A stretch of DNA of 64,000 bases from Laburnicola sp. R22_1 (Eukaryota > Ascomycota > Dothideomycetes > Pleosporales > Didymosphaeriaceae): contig JACONQ010000013.1 in NCBI GenBank assembly GCA_014281115.1, forward strand, positions 1,912,501 to 1,976,500, in the 5' to 3' direction. Below, piece after piece: positions 1 to 11,097 of the stretch (the first letter of the stretch is position 1; each line of letters opens with the position of its first letter). Both the position numbers and the translations under genes were made by a program. The notes under the pieces were generated by a model. That model did no database searches, was not told the DNA's origin, and saw only the letters and a list, made by a program, of their open reading frames with translations.

Positions 1-2
1 GC

Positions 3-254
3 CCAGGCCCTGGCGTCAACCCAGGCGCTTCAGGCACCAAAAGCAAGGCCCCTAAAGGCATCCAAGAAGCTCCTCTCCTACTCCAAAACACCTCCAAGGT
101 GACGCGTAAGGGCAAGGAGAAGGCTATTACACCTCCTTTAATTGATGAGGAGGATGTAGAGTACAACTTTTCATCTGTTGTAGATGTGGCGCCTACGTCA
201 GCGCGTACACGCCGGGGTCGCTCTTTACGGCTCCCTGAGCGTTATCGCACCTAA
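3..254 (+). pseudogene. 3' end of a retrotransposon polyprotein (partial, enters from the left edge)
   Basis: An open frame of 83 codons runs from the window edge to TAA at 252-254. It is rich in Lys, Pro and Ser, has an acidic patch (DEEDVEYNF) and ends in a basic tail RTRRGRSLRLPERYRT. No domain is recognisable. It lies upstream of a 3' untranslated stretch, a G-rich polypurine tract (about 557-570) and an LTR, so I infer it is the C-terminus of the polyprotein of an LTR retrotransposon lying mostly to the left. It contains no internal stop and its composition is far richer in GC than the AT-rich elements to the right, so it has escaped heavy RIP. Basic LRLPERY-type tails are common in retroelement polyproteins, but the family cannot be decided from 83 residues. 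Confidence 0.5.
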
Positions 255-414
255 TAAAGTATCGCGATTGTCTCCTATGCCCCTCAAAAGCTCTCCACCA
301 AAAAATCTAGCCTGTATACAATTTGTATTGCGTTGTACAGCTTCAAAAGTTGTACGCACAGGCCCTGCCAAATCGATCGTCAGGTGGGGCCGATCGTCGG
401 GTGATGAAACATGG

Positions 415-570
415 TACAAACTGAAGTTGAACAACAAAGGCACTTAGAATAGTTCACAATGATCTGCGATAATTGGGAATGGTTTGCGATGGCACTTTGG
501 ACATGATAAGTGGTTACAAGGTGTGGTTATAAGCCTCGTCGGAACTTGAGGCTATTGAAGGGGGGGGTAG
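415..570 (+). repeat. 3' untranslated region and polypurine tract of element A, copy 1
   Basis: These 156 bases recur almost exactly at 4784-4939. They end in GAAGGGGGGGGTAG directly before the LTR, a polypurine tract of the kind that primes plus-strand DNA synthesis. This sets the direction of the element as left to right. Homology to the second copy starts sharply at 415. Confidence 0.65.
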
Positions 571-755
571 TGTCATGGATCCATGGCGGCACCCGGCCCG
601 GAACAACGTTGATCCGGCGCTAGGCCCGATTTGGCGTTAGCTCGGCAGCACCCATAAGGTGCTGCCGCCCTGCCTGCCCACTTGGCATAGCAGTATTTCA
701 TGTACTAGGAATTAACTTACCTTCATCCTAACTATCGCGGGCCCGAACCCTAACA
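571..755 (+). repeat. LTR of element A, left copy (185 bp)
   Basis: The repeat starts TGTCATGG and ends CCCTAACA. The same 185 bp recur at 4940-5124 with two C/T differences. It follows a polypurine tract (so it acts as a 3' LTR for an element to the left) and is followed by a primer-site-like sequence (so it is also a 5' LTR for the element to the right): a shared LTR between two tandem copies. The start and end resemble those of the LTR of Gypsy H read on its sense strand (TGTTATGG...CCCTAACA), suggesting related lineages. No target duplication can be seen, as expected for a shared LTR. Confidence 0.7.
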
Positions 756-767
756 CTATACTGCTAT
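756..767 (+). other. Putative self-primer binding site of element A
   Basis: ATACTGCTAT at 758-767, two bases after the LTR, is the exact reverse complement of ATAGCAGTAT at 687-696 inside the LTR. This geometry matches Tf1/sushi elements, whose minus-strand DNA synthesis is primed by the folded-back 5' end of their own RNA. No tRNA-like primer site was recognised here. Confidence 0.5.
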
Positions 768-869
768 CGGGAGCTGCTCTCGTTCGTCGCGTCGCGGCCA
801 TCACCGTCCTCGGGACCGTGATGGGCTTGCGGGCCGCCGTCGGTGCAGGCTTTAGGCGCAACGTAATGC

Positions 870-3201
870 GGCTTGAGGATGGTCTGCACCTAGTGTTGTT
901 GGCGTTCATCGTGCGCGTCTTTGGGGAGGTCGCCTGAGCGTTGAGTGAGTGCATTAGGCTTTGCGCCTTAGCTCCCAGGCCTGTATCTTATAAGGAAGTT
1001 GAATTTAGAAAGGAATTTAGCCTAGTAAGCTTAACAACAGTTTAGTCGCTTATTAGTTATAAAGTAGCGCAATGCTAAGTAATTAGAAATAACGTTAATT
1101 GGAGTCTTCATACTAGACAGCTCAAATCGCCATTCTTTAAAGGCGCGCACTATCGCAAGGAGTTCTTTGTTGTATATCTTATAGTTGCACTCTGTAGGGT
1201 TCATCTTGTGTGATAAGTAAGCGACAGGTTTGAGTACGCCATTGTGCATCTGTGACAAGACCGCTGCAGTGACAAAGTCAGACGCGTTGGTCTCGAGCCA
1301 AGTCTCTAAGTCGGCGTCGAAGTGGGCTAGTATTGGCGCACTAGTAAAAGCTTGCTTAAGTCGCTTAAAAGCTTAAGCTACAGCAGAGCCTAGTGCTAAA
1401 GGAAACGTCTTAACGCGGTTCTTAGTCTTCTTTGTAAGTTTAGTAAGAGGATAAGCGAGTTGGCTAAAGCCTAGAATAAACTGTCTATAAAAGTTAGCAA
1501 ATCCTAAGAAGGCTTAAACATCTTTAACGCTGCGAGGAAGTTGCCATTCCTATATAGTCTTGACTTTAGTAGGGTCCATTTCGATGCTGTTAGTCGTTAA
1601 GATTAACCTAAGGTACTTAACTCGCTTCACTTTAAACTATGACTTATAGATATCTAAGTAGAGTCTAGCGTCAACGAGTTTTCCCACTACAAGTTAGACA
1701 TATTTCTTATATTTATTCTCGTTATTAGAGTAAATGAGTACATCGTCCAGATACGCCGTGTAAAAGTCGTCTAGGTACTATCGCAGGATATTGTTAATAT
1801 ATAATTAAAAGGTTCTAGGTGCGTTGCATAATCCAAATGACATAATAAGATATTTGTATAAGCCATACCTTGTTAGAAAGGCGGTCTTTTTCTTGTCTCC
1901 TTCCTTAACACATACAGCGTTAAAAGCCGCTATAACATCGATAATGCTTATAATTCTGGCCTTAGTCAGACGTGCCATAGTTTCTTTAATAGAAGGAGGT
2001 GCGTTGCGATTCTTCTTTGTAGCTGTATTAAGGGCTCTGTAGTCGACGCATATCCTTAACCCGCCTCTAGACTTCTTAACGCACAAGACTGGGGCGGCGT
2101 ATAGTAAGCTACTAGGACGAATAAAGCCTTTGCCTAGCATCTTGTTAATGTACGTCTTAACTGCCTCACACTCCTTTTGTGTTAGCCTGTAGATCTTTGG
2201 CCTTGGAACGGCTGCATCTGGATCCAGATCTATAGCGTGATTAATTCCTGGTCAGTGTGGCGGCAGTTTATTCGCTTCCTTTGGGTCGAATCTATAAGCG
2301 AAGTTGGACAAGAATGACGGCAGTAGCTCTATAATTTGTTGTCAGGTAAGCGCAGGTTTCTCTATCTTTCTTATATACTTCTCGAAGTCGGCCTTAGATA
2401 CCGCGCAATGCTGTGCGGCGTAAAGGTTGGCTGCGATATGCTCACGGAGGTTATTAGAGTTGTCTCCGCCTAAGTTAAGTGCTTTAAGACGCTCCCAATG
2501 GTGTGGTTTAATAAAAATGGCTGAATTGGGATCCTTCGAAATTATCATGGCAGCCGCACGGCTAGAGATTATGTCTATTCCGTTCTTTGCTGTCTTTTTC
2601 TAGGTAGCACTGTTAGGTGGCTTGTTGTCGTAGATCTTGTTAGGCATAGCGCCGTCTAAGCAGTTTACTAGACAGTGAGTTAACTTAAAGCTTAGGGACC
2701 TTGTTTCTTCAAACGCTAGTACTGGCCTATAATAATCCATCTAATTTATACTAAGTAAGACGTTAAACTTGCCAATCTTAGTAACGTAACACAAAACCAT
2801 GCTAGTATGCGTTCTATGTCTAACAGCGACTTTAACTGCAGTTTGTAATTTTCCAAATAAGTTACCATCTACTAGAGCGAGACTAATAGGACGCTCCAAC
2901 GTGATTTCTTTAAGCTAGTGTTATTTGACTGTCTAACAATAAATAAAACAAGTAGTAGCTCCTGTGTCCACCAGACTGCGTGCGCGCAACTATTTTCGTG
3001 CAACTAGGAGTTTAATATAACAGTCAAATTCTAATTGTCTGGACGCGTCCAGCATAGGGTTAACGTCCAAGGCGAGCGCGGAAACAGCGTGGATAACGGC
3101 GGGTTCATCTAGGGTATAATAACTGGCAGCGGCTTTAAGTCGACAAATAGTACGTTTGACCTCCCTCTGGGTCCTACGCCAAGGTTGCTCCCAATCGCGA
3201 T
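870..3201 (-). pseudogene. Gypsy pol fragment: protease, reverse transcriptase, RNase H (no integrase)
   Basis: Read right to left, the frame holds an aspartic protease with intact DTGA (Asp codon 2966-2968), a reverse transcriptase with YLDD at 1742-1753 and the upstream VDYRALN motif near 2050, and an RNase H ending in the RYRPG..GAKPNALT linker near 970. Several TAG/TAA codons replace Gln. The protein then runs into the linker that normally precedes integrase and becomes unalignable at about 756-900, beside the LTR. Integrase and chromodomain are absent, so this is a truncated copy. The frame of pol is -1 relative to the gag frame to its right. It lies inside element A but in the opposite direction to that element's LTR, polypurine tract and primer site, so it is either a captured inverted fragment or the remains of an insertion. 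Confidence 0.8.
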
Positions 3202-4758
3202 TTAGTTTAGGAGCGCCTTGTTTTCTAAATTCTTATCTATCTCGCTCTTATAAGCGAAGCTGTCCTTGTTATTATTAGCATCCTCTATATAGGTGGTGTT
3301 AATTGCGGCGGCTAGGGCAGGTATGTCCTTAGAAGGGACGTAGTCTTTGCCCTTGCAGGGTGCGGATTTATCCCGCAATATGTGACTAGGTTTGCCGCAC
3401 TTAAAGCATAGTCCTAACTTGCTTATGCGGTTATGTTCTTCTATAGTGCGTTTCTAGGTAAGGGCTTGCGGCGCTTTGCGTGTCTGTATTTTGTCACTTA
3501 GAGAATGTTTACGCAATTAATCCTTTCCTAATATACTTATAGATAACTTCTTTAAACTAGAGTGTAGTTGGCTATTAATGTTAAGATTGTACTGGTGTAG
3601 TTGACAAGCGCAGGCGAGGAAGGCCATAAGGCTCTTGTTTGGGATTAAGCTGGCGAAGGCTTGACGGGCCAATTAACTATCCATAAGTTGGCGAGCGTGA
3701 CGTACTTTGCCCATCTCATCCATACTAAGTAAGTTAATAACTAATAGGAATTGTCCTTGCTATTGCGCAAATGTCTCGCCCTTCTTCTATTGTAAGGAGT
3801 TGTTGTAGAGTTTTTGCTCGGCTTTAACAATGCGGTTGTAGGACATATAAGTCTTATCTAATAGTCTTAGTAGGTTGTCTAAGGTGTTAACTAAGTTAAG
3901 GATTAGGTATACTAAACTCTAAGTATTGTTCTTAATAAAGCGATAGATATAGCAAACCTTATGTTCTTCTAATAGAAGCGTAATGGCTTTGTCAATCGCT
4001 TGTATACGCCATTGTTCGTAGTCTTCCTTGTCTTTCCCGCTAAAGGACTCTATCTTAGGTGCCTTGTAGTGCGATCCTCCACCCATCGCAAGCGATACGT
4101 GAGACGCGCTAAAAGGTCGCTTTGAATCTCTCTAATTATTATGTTAGTCACAGTCGTTGCGTCGGTCTCGGTTGTCGCGTTAATCGCGGTGGTCAAATTG
4201 ATCGCAATCTTCCTAGTTGTAGTCTTAGGGTTTATATGCATCCTTGCGGTTGCCGCGCAAATCTTGTTGTTTGTATCTAGTGTTATAGTATAGGTTCTCG
4301 TTAGGACAAGCATGGGTAAACCTACTGTAAGCCGAACCAGCTAGATAATAGTTGAGAGCGGGATCGCTGTTCGGCGTATAGACATCGCGTTGGGGAGAGC
4401 GCGCGCGACCAGTGCTGCGGGGAGAAGAAGGCGACCTATTAAACTAATTACGTGGGAGAGGTTGCCCTCGTCCTATCACGTCATAGGTTTGACAAGTGGT
4501 TTGTTATCTCAGAGCTTTCAACTCATCCTTAGCTACATAAGCCGCTTTCTTGGCTAGTAGTGCTTGTTGTTCTGTCTACTGCAAGTCGTGCTTGAGGTGT
4601 TGAGCATCCTGGACGGCATACTAGTAGTCAGCTTTTACGTTATGAAGCTCGGTGTTCGCATTCTGGTTAGCGGTCATGCGCGCCTTGCCAGAGGAGGTTG
4701 CCGCTACTGCGCCGGTCAAAACGACCTGTTCAGACTTTGTCACCGCTACTGGGCACAT
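3202..4758 (-). pseudogene. Gypsy gag fragment with CCHC zinc knuckle
   Basis: The frame starts at an ATG at 4756-4758, only 25 bases from the edge of the 3' repeat, and runs to TAA at 3202-3204. Order of parts: N-terminal Gln/Lys-rich coiled-coil segment (about 4700-4520); a low-complexity Asn/Arg/Asp stretch; the capsid start SFSGKDKEDYEQW near 4000; and a zinc knuckle with C-FK-C-GKPS-H spacing near 3350-3410, ending in SAPCKG. Gag packages the element RNA. About eight in-frame TAG/TAA codons sit at Gln-like positions, as RIP would leave. It is followed by pol in the -1 frame. Confidence 0.75.
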
Positions 4759-4783
4759 CGTCGCAATACCGCTGTTAAGCGGT

Positions 4784-5124
4784 TACAAACTGAAGTTGAA
4801 CAACAAAGGCACTTAGAATAGTTCACAATGATCTGCGATAATTGGGAATGGTTTGCGATGGCACTTTGGACATGATAAGTGGTTACAAGGTGTGGTTATA
4901 AGCCTCGTCGGAACTTGAGGCTATTGAAGGGGGGGGTAGTGTCATGGATCCATGGCGGCACCCGGCCCGGAACAACGTTGATCCGGCGCTAGGCCCGATT
5001 TGGCGTTAGCTCGGCAGCACCCATAAGGTGCTGCCGCCCTGCCTGCCCACTTGGCATAGCAGTATTTCATGTACTAGGAATCAACTTACCTTCATCCCAA
5101 CTATCGCGGGCCCGAACCCTAACA
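4784..5124 (+). repeat. 3' region, polypurine tract and right LTR of element A
   Basis: The whole 341 bp matches 415-755 at a constant offset of 4369, with only two transitions. The polypurine tract ends at 4939 and the LTR is 4940-5124 (TGTCATGG to CCTAACA). At 5125 the sequence switches abruptly to the gag of Gypsy B, so the right edge of element A lies inside B. The near identity says that this duplication is recent compared with the decay of B. Confidence 0.7.
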
Positions 5125-5139
5125 ATAAAGAACTGCCGT

Positions 5140-8100
5140 CAAAGGGCAGGCCAGTCTCTAATAGACTTACTTAACCACCTTCTTCCTTTATAGGATAAAA
5201 TTAAGGAGTAGAACGAGCATTGTAGGGTAGCTAAATTTATAGCTTCTATAAATAATAAGCTATATAGAGAAGTTCTATATTACCCACCTTCTTAGAGGGA
5301 AACTCTTATAGAGGTAGAAGAGATTGCCAATTACCTTTACTAAGAGGAAGGGCAGTTTGCTAAGAGCAAAGGCCGGCCAAACGTAATAGAAAGGAGAGTA
5401 AGGACTATAAACAGTCTACCTTAACATAGAAGAAAAAGAATAAAGATAATCTAAAGGTCACTTGCTAGAACTGTGGTAAGAGAGGCCATGTCTCCCCTAA
5501 TTGCAAGAAGGAGAGAAATCCAGACCTACCTTTCCATCCTAAGGACGCATTAGAGTCTATAGGAAAAGACAAGGGCTAGTAGGACTAGACTTTATCTTAT
5601 TAGCCGCAATTATTAAGTATAAGAAGAATAAGTAACTTAGAAAGCTCTATAATATACTTTACCTAAAGAGACCAACTGCGATAATAGTGTAGGCTATAGT
5701 AGGGGATTTAGGCTTAGTTAAGGCACTAGTTAATAGTAGCGCTAAACTTAACGTAATCTCTACTCGCTTTGCGAAGAAGAGAGATCTAATAGTAATATTC
5801 TTACTAGACTTTATAGTAGAGGTGGTAAATAGTGTAAATATTACTATATATAGATCTGTAGTTACTAAAGTGTACTTAGTAAATACTAGAGATTATAGAG
5901 AGACCCACTAGGTCCCGTTTATAGTAGCAGACCTAAGAAAGTATAAGATATACTTAGAATTACTATGGATTGCCACATATAATTAAAAACTTAACTTTCG
6001 CACAGGTCGATTATTATTCTAAGAAAAGTTAGGGTAGAATACACCCAACTACGCCAAAGTGGCCCTTAAAGACGCGGAATAGTTTAGTTTAATAATATTA
6101 GACTTAACTACGAAATTCTACGCGTATTACATTAGACATATAGGTAATAGGATGTCTATAATTTTAGTAGAGGCTATAATACTATAGGTATACTACGAGT
6201 TCGCTAATATAGCAAATAGTAATTAATTAGAGGTGCTTATAGAATACTCCGCGACCGACCTAAGTATTAATCTTCTCCCTAGAGAATAACCACCCTATTA
6301 GCCCCTCTATAACTTATCTAAGGATAAGCTAAGTATTTTGTGTAAGCATATCGCAGATTACTTGCAAAGAGGCTAAATATAATATTTAAGGTTACTAGCT
6401 AGAGTACTAATCCTATTTATAAAGAAGAAGGATAGTATATTAAGGCTATACGTAGATTATTATAGCCTTAATAAGATTACTGTTAAGAATTATTATGCGT
6501 TACCCTTAATTTCTAAGTCTTTAGAAAGATTGGCAAAAGCAAAGTTCTTTACTAAGCTTAATATCTAAGGGGCATATTATAGAATAAGAATTAAGGAAGG
6601 TAATAAATAGAAGACAGCTTTTCGTACAAAGTACGGACACTTTAAGTACTTAGTAATGCTGTTTAGTTTGACTAATACTTTGGCACAATTCTAGAAGTAT
6701 ATTAATAAAGTCCTAGTAGGACTAATTAATGTAACGTATATTGTCTATTTAGATAATATACTTATCTTCTCTAATATAGAAGAGAAACATAAATAACATA
6801 TAAAAGAAGTCCTTTAAAGGCTATATAAGGCCAAACTGTATATTAAACTTAGTAAGTGCGAGTTTTATTAGGAAGAGATAGAGTACCTAGGCTATATTAT
6901 TAGCTAAAAGGGAGTTAGAGTATACAAAGACCGTGTAAAAGTAATTATAGAGTGGTCACTCTCTAAGATAGTGCGCGATATTAGGGTGTTTATTAGTTTT
7001 ATAAATTATTACTAGATGTTTATTAAAGGGGTTTTAAGAGTGGCTCTACCTCTTACTAAACTTACTTAGAAGGAGTTTAGTGCTACCCAGGGTGGGCAAG
7101 CTTAAAGAAGAAAAAACAGCCAACCCTTATACCTAAATATGTAGGAAAGAGTAGCTTTTAAAGAGTTAAAGGCCGCATTTATAGTAGTGCCTATATTAGT
7201 GCACTTTAAGTCTAATAGAGAGATAAGACTTAAGGTAGATGCCTTAGGTAGCGCGATATCTGGCATATTAAGCCAGAATGTGCCCAAATCTAATAGAACC
7301 TCGCAATGGCAATCCATTAGTTTCTTTTTACAAAAGCTAGATAGCACACAACTTTAATATAATACACATAATAAATAATTACTAGCTATTAATAGAAGTG
7401 TTAAATATTAGCAATACTACCTATTAAGTATTCTATTTATTATCCTTATAAATTATAATAACTTGCGAGAGTTTATAAACATAAAAAAATTAAACTACTA
7501 GTAGGTTAGAATCTATAAGAGGCTAGTAGAGTACGATTTTATTATTATTCACTAGCCAGGAAAGAAAAACCCAGTAAATAGACTATTAAGACGCCCTAAC
7601 TATATAAGCGAGGCGCAACACCTAGTAGAGAAAGAAAACAGGGCTTATATAGAGCCTTTGGGAATATTATTAAGTAGGGATACTTTTAATAAACCAACTA
7701 CCTAATTAATTAGTGTAATTACAAAATCCTAATAAGCGACACTCTAGAAATAAAGGCAGCTAAGAAGGCGCGAACCTAGAGGAGCAATTGCAGAAGAGCT
7801 AATATTATTTATAGAGGTTAGCTCTAAATTCGACTTAGAGATTAAAGATAAAGTTAAGGCTCTAGGAGAATCTTAGTCCTAATAGTTAGGCGAGGAGTCG
7901 CCAAAAGAAGGCGTAAGAGAGTAGAATAGAATTAAAGTGCTTATAATAAGTGCAGAGAAGGCGAGGGCTCTTTAGACATACTATAATAGTTCTATGGCTA
8001 GGTATTTTAGAGCGAAGAAAATGTTAGAAAAGTTAAGAAGACATTTCTAATAGAAAGAAATGCGACGCAAAGTTAAGAACTACTATTAAGACTATTTAAA

Positions 8101-9245
8101 GTGTAGAATGTCTATTGCGCCTTAACACTAACTATATAGTCTTTTAAATTCTTTGCCTGTGCCAAATGGCCCTTAGAAGGACGTTACCTTAGATTTTATT
8201 GTGGACTTATCCCCTAGCTAAATACTTAGCCAAGTCTATAATGCTATTCTAGTAATAGTAGACTATCTAACAAAGATGGCTTATTATATACCTGCCAGGA
8301 CAAATTAGGACGCAAAGGACTTAGCGGAAGCCTAGATTTGGGATATTGTTAGGTTACACGGTACTTCTAAGATAATTTTATTAAATAGAGATCTAATAAT
8401 AAACTCTCGCTATTAGGACTCTTTTTATTATTACCTTAACACTATAAGAGTGTTATTATTAGCCTATTACCCGTAAACAGACAGGCAAACTAAAAGGTAG
8501 AATTAGACGCTTAAGTAGTATCTTTAGTGTTTTTGCTACCTAAAATAGGATAACTAGGCAAGGTGGTTACTAATTGCGAAATTTGCGTATAATAATAGTG
8601 TAAACGCAGCAACTAGAGCAACTCCTTTTTGCGCATACTATAGAGCGGATTCTTATGCGCTAAAATGGCCCAGAATGCCGCTTAGTGACAGAGAATCGCC
8701 ACTAGGCATATTAATTGCAGTAAGAGTTATCGCACTATAGGCTTAATGCAGAATAAAGATTATAGTGGCGAATAAGTACTAGAAGAAGTACGCTAATAAG
8801 AAGAGAAAGCACCTTAGTCTTAAACTAGGGGATTAAGTGTTTATATTTACTAGACATCTAAACTCTACACAACCTAAGCGTAAACTTAATTGGAAGTTTA
8901 TTAGACTGGGCATAGTTAAGTACCCTATAGGGAAAGAAGCCTATAGAGTTAACTTCTTAGAATTAAATGTATATCTAGTCTTCTATATATTATTGTTAGA
9001 GCCATATAAACAAAGGGAAGCTATTAAGTCTTAAGTAAGTCTAATTATAGACACTCTACGCACGTTTGGAAATAACGTGTATTATATAGAGAAGGTGCTA
9101 GAGATTAGGTAGTTATTAGTTAGAACCTAGGAATATCTTATTAAATGGGAAGGTTACTTAGAAGAAGAAAATTTATAAGAGCCAGGCACTAATCTAAGTG
9201 CTAACACTATTAAAGGGTTCTAGAAAAGAAAAAATATTCTAGGAT
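5140..9245 (+). pseudogene. Gag-Pol polyprotein of Gypsy B (decayed)
   Basis: Visible in order: part of gag; a CCHC zinc knuckle at 5463-5504 (C-x2-C-GKRG-H-x4-C, one TAG inside); an aspartic protease region near 5720-5790; reverse transcriptase about 6330-7050 with YVDYYSLN and YLDN at 6746-6757, where the family has YLDD; RNase H about 7140-7570 ending HxPGKKNPVNRLLRR; integrase core about 8190-8660; and a chromodomain about 9069-9195 (YYIEKVLEIR...EYLIKWEGY). The polyprotein would copy element RNA and integrate the DNA. It cannot now be functional: dozens of TAG/TAA codons and loss of the second YLDD aspartate. Most stops stand where the inverted copy or the family has Gln or Trp. Confidence 0.85.
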
Positions 9246-9849
9246 AATATTAAAGAGGCTTTTGTTTAGGTTAAACAACTGTAGAAGGGGAATAAAGGAA
9301 GAAAAGAACCTTCTTAGGAAATTTTAATAGGGAATTTTAATTTCTTTTTTCTATAAATAAGAGATTAGACTTAAGTTAACTATATAGTTAGAGAATTACT
9401 ATGAGAAGTACACTTGCTATCTTTACCTATTTTTCCCTATAGAGGGTTTTTTTACTATAATTATAGAGGTGTTTAATAGCGCAAGATATTATAAAGCCAA
9501 TAATAACTTAGAAAGATTATGCTATCTCTAGGGGTTAGTTAAAAAGGACCATAAACGACTATAAGAGCACATCACACTTTACTCAGAGCGAAAAGAAGAG
9601 AATATTCTAAGATTCTAAATTTGAGATATTTTAGGGCGTCGCCGCCCGCCAGAAGACGCTATTTAAGTCCTAACAGACTCCTATATTATAGGAAGCCGTC
9701 ACTTCTAGGGACACTAAGGCACAATGGCCCCAGAGGTCCCCCTTATACACACATATTAGTCTAAGGTCCCTAAAGGGGCCAAAAGCACTACTAAGAAGCT
9801 AAAAAGGCACTATCCGCGACTATAGCTGTGAGTAGGACTCTTACTATTA

Positions 9850-10572
9850 CCCCACAACTTCTAATAATGCGTTAGTCTATATTTGTTCTATAATCGCGTT
9901 AGTATATAATATAATGGGACAAAAGGCAGAATTACAAACCTTGTCTTGCTTTAAAGTCCCACCCTTATAGGTTGCGTAGTTAATAGCCTTCTTATAGCAA
10001 TATTACTTAGTCTCGCGCTTTATATTAGTACAAGCACGCTTCTTAGTAAAGTAATAGGTTAATTAATAGACATCGCTACCGTTATAAATATAGAGATTCT
10101 ATGCATATGGCTTAAATAAGCTAAGAAGTAATTAGTTAATAGAAAGCGCCATAAGGACGACTATACCCACTTAATGCGGTTCACAAGTCTCTTAGCAGTC
10201 TTGTAGACGCGTTTCTTATTCTTATTAGAATTACTACTATAAAGGAGAGCCTAAGTAGTTATAAGACTATTAAGCTTAGTATTAAAGTTAATAGGGCACT
10301 ATATTGTCTTAGTTAGCGACATAATAGCACCTAATATAGGCATGTATTACTATAAGGTAGTATTTATTCTAAATTAAGCAATTACCACACCTAGATAGCT
10401 AAACACTATTAATTTAAATTAATAGGACAAGTTTAGTATCTAAAAAGTAGTATATATAGAGTAGATCTCTCTTATAGATAAGTTTATCACAACAAATACA
10501 TAAATTAGCACTAGCGAGTTAGTTACGAGCTAACTCTGCCCACTATATAGCGAGCGTCTTCTTAAGGGCTAT
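9850..10572 (-). pseudogene. Antisense open frame between pol and 3' LTR of Gypsy B
   Basis: On the strand opposite to gag-pol, a decayed frame starts at ATA (10570-10572), which is ATG in the inverted copy B' (29532). It encodes a segment with two Cys pairs (CICC and, about 40 residues on, CGNC) and a later Lys/Cys-rich segment ending TYKGGTLKQDKVCNSAF. Stops are TAG/TAA at Gln-like positions and the frame changes once or twice, so introns or indels are possible. Both copies keep similar protein text on this strand. I do not recognise the protein. The paired Cys hint at a zinc-binding domain, which is inference only. Confidence 0.4.
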
Positions 10573-10908
10573 CTTGCTATAGAAAGGGATATTAGGACGT
10601 ATTAGGACAATAAGAGCAGGATAGTATATACTAAATTGACTAGTGGAGGCGCAAGGAGCAAGGGTGGTGCGAGGGCAGGCAAAAACCAAAACAACTACGC
10701 TAAGTCTCGCTTAACGGCACCTTTAGCTTCTAAATTAGTTAGGTACCCTAGAGCACCTTAATAGTATAATAGCGCCCAACACAATAACAATTGTTGCCAT
10801 ATAGTTATAATACTAGCGATTGTTATTTTTTAAGCGAAGATTATAGAATATCGCATGTTTTAATCTCCTAGGGCAATCTAGGTCGGGTTAATTCTAGAAG
10901 GAGGATAC

Positions 10909-11097
10909 TATAAGGCCTCCTTGTCGCTTAGGTGGCCAAATAGGGACTTATGTCTCCTTTAGGCCTAGCGGGGGTTTAGATAAAAACCCCCACACTTTGG
11001 ATAAGAGCGGGTAGCGATTCGTCTCATCACCACTTACCTCCTAATATTATCCTATTCTGCCTTATTAACTATTAGGCGTTCTAGTGGCGCCCTTATA
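10909..11097 (+). repeat. 3' LTR of Gypsy B (189 bp)
   Basis: It aligns over its full length with the two LTRs of B' (29006-29194 and 37595-37783, inverted). The ends are decayed: TATAAGG for TGTAAGG and TATA for TACA. A purine-rich GAAGGAGGATAC lies just before it. Confidence 0.8.

Larger units (their letters stand above)
5125..11097 (+). mobile_element. Gypsy chromovirus B, 5' truncated, with 3' LTR
   Basis: Gag, protease, reverse transcriptase, RNase H, integrase and chromodomain follow in order on the + strand, then a 1.7-kb pol-distal region with an antisense frame, a purine-rich tract and a 189-bp LTR at 10909-11097. The same family occurs complete and inverted at 29006-37783. The 5' LTR and the start of gag are missing, replaced at 5124/5125 by element A. 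Decay is heavy: stop codons appear every few tens of residues. Confidence 0.85.

Noticed and set aside
225..447. Overlapping open frames on both strands after the first element's stop codon
   Set aside because: The region is the 3' untranslated part of element A. Neither frame has a motif, and the frames do not persist in the second copy at 4784.
2342..2548. Small ORF of 68 codons as a separate gene
   Set aside because: It continues in the same frame into the protease-RT linker of the Gypsy fragment in element A, so it is part of pol.
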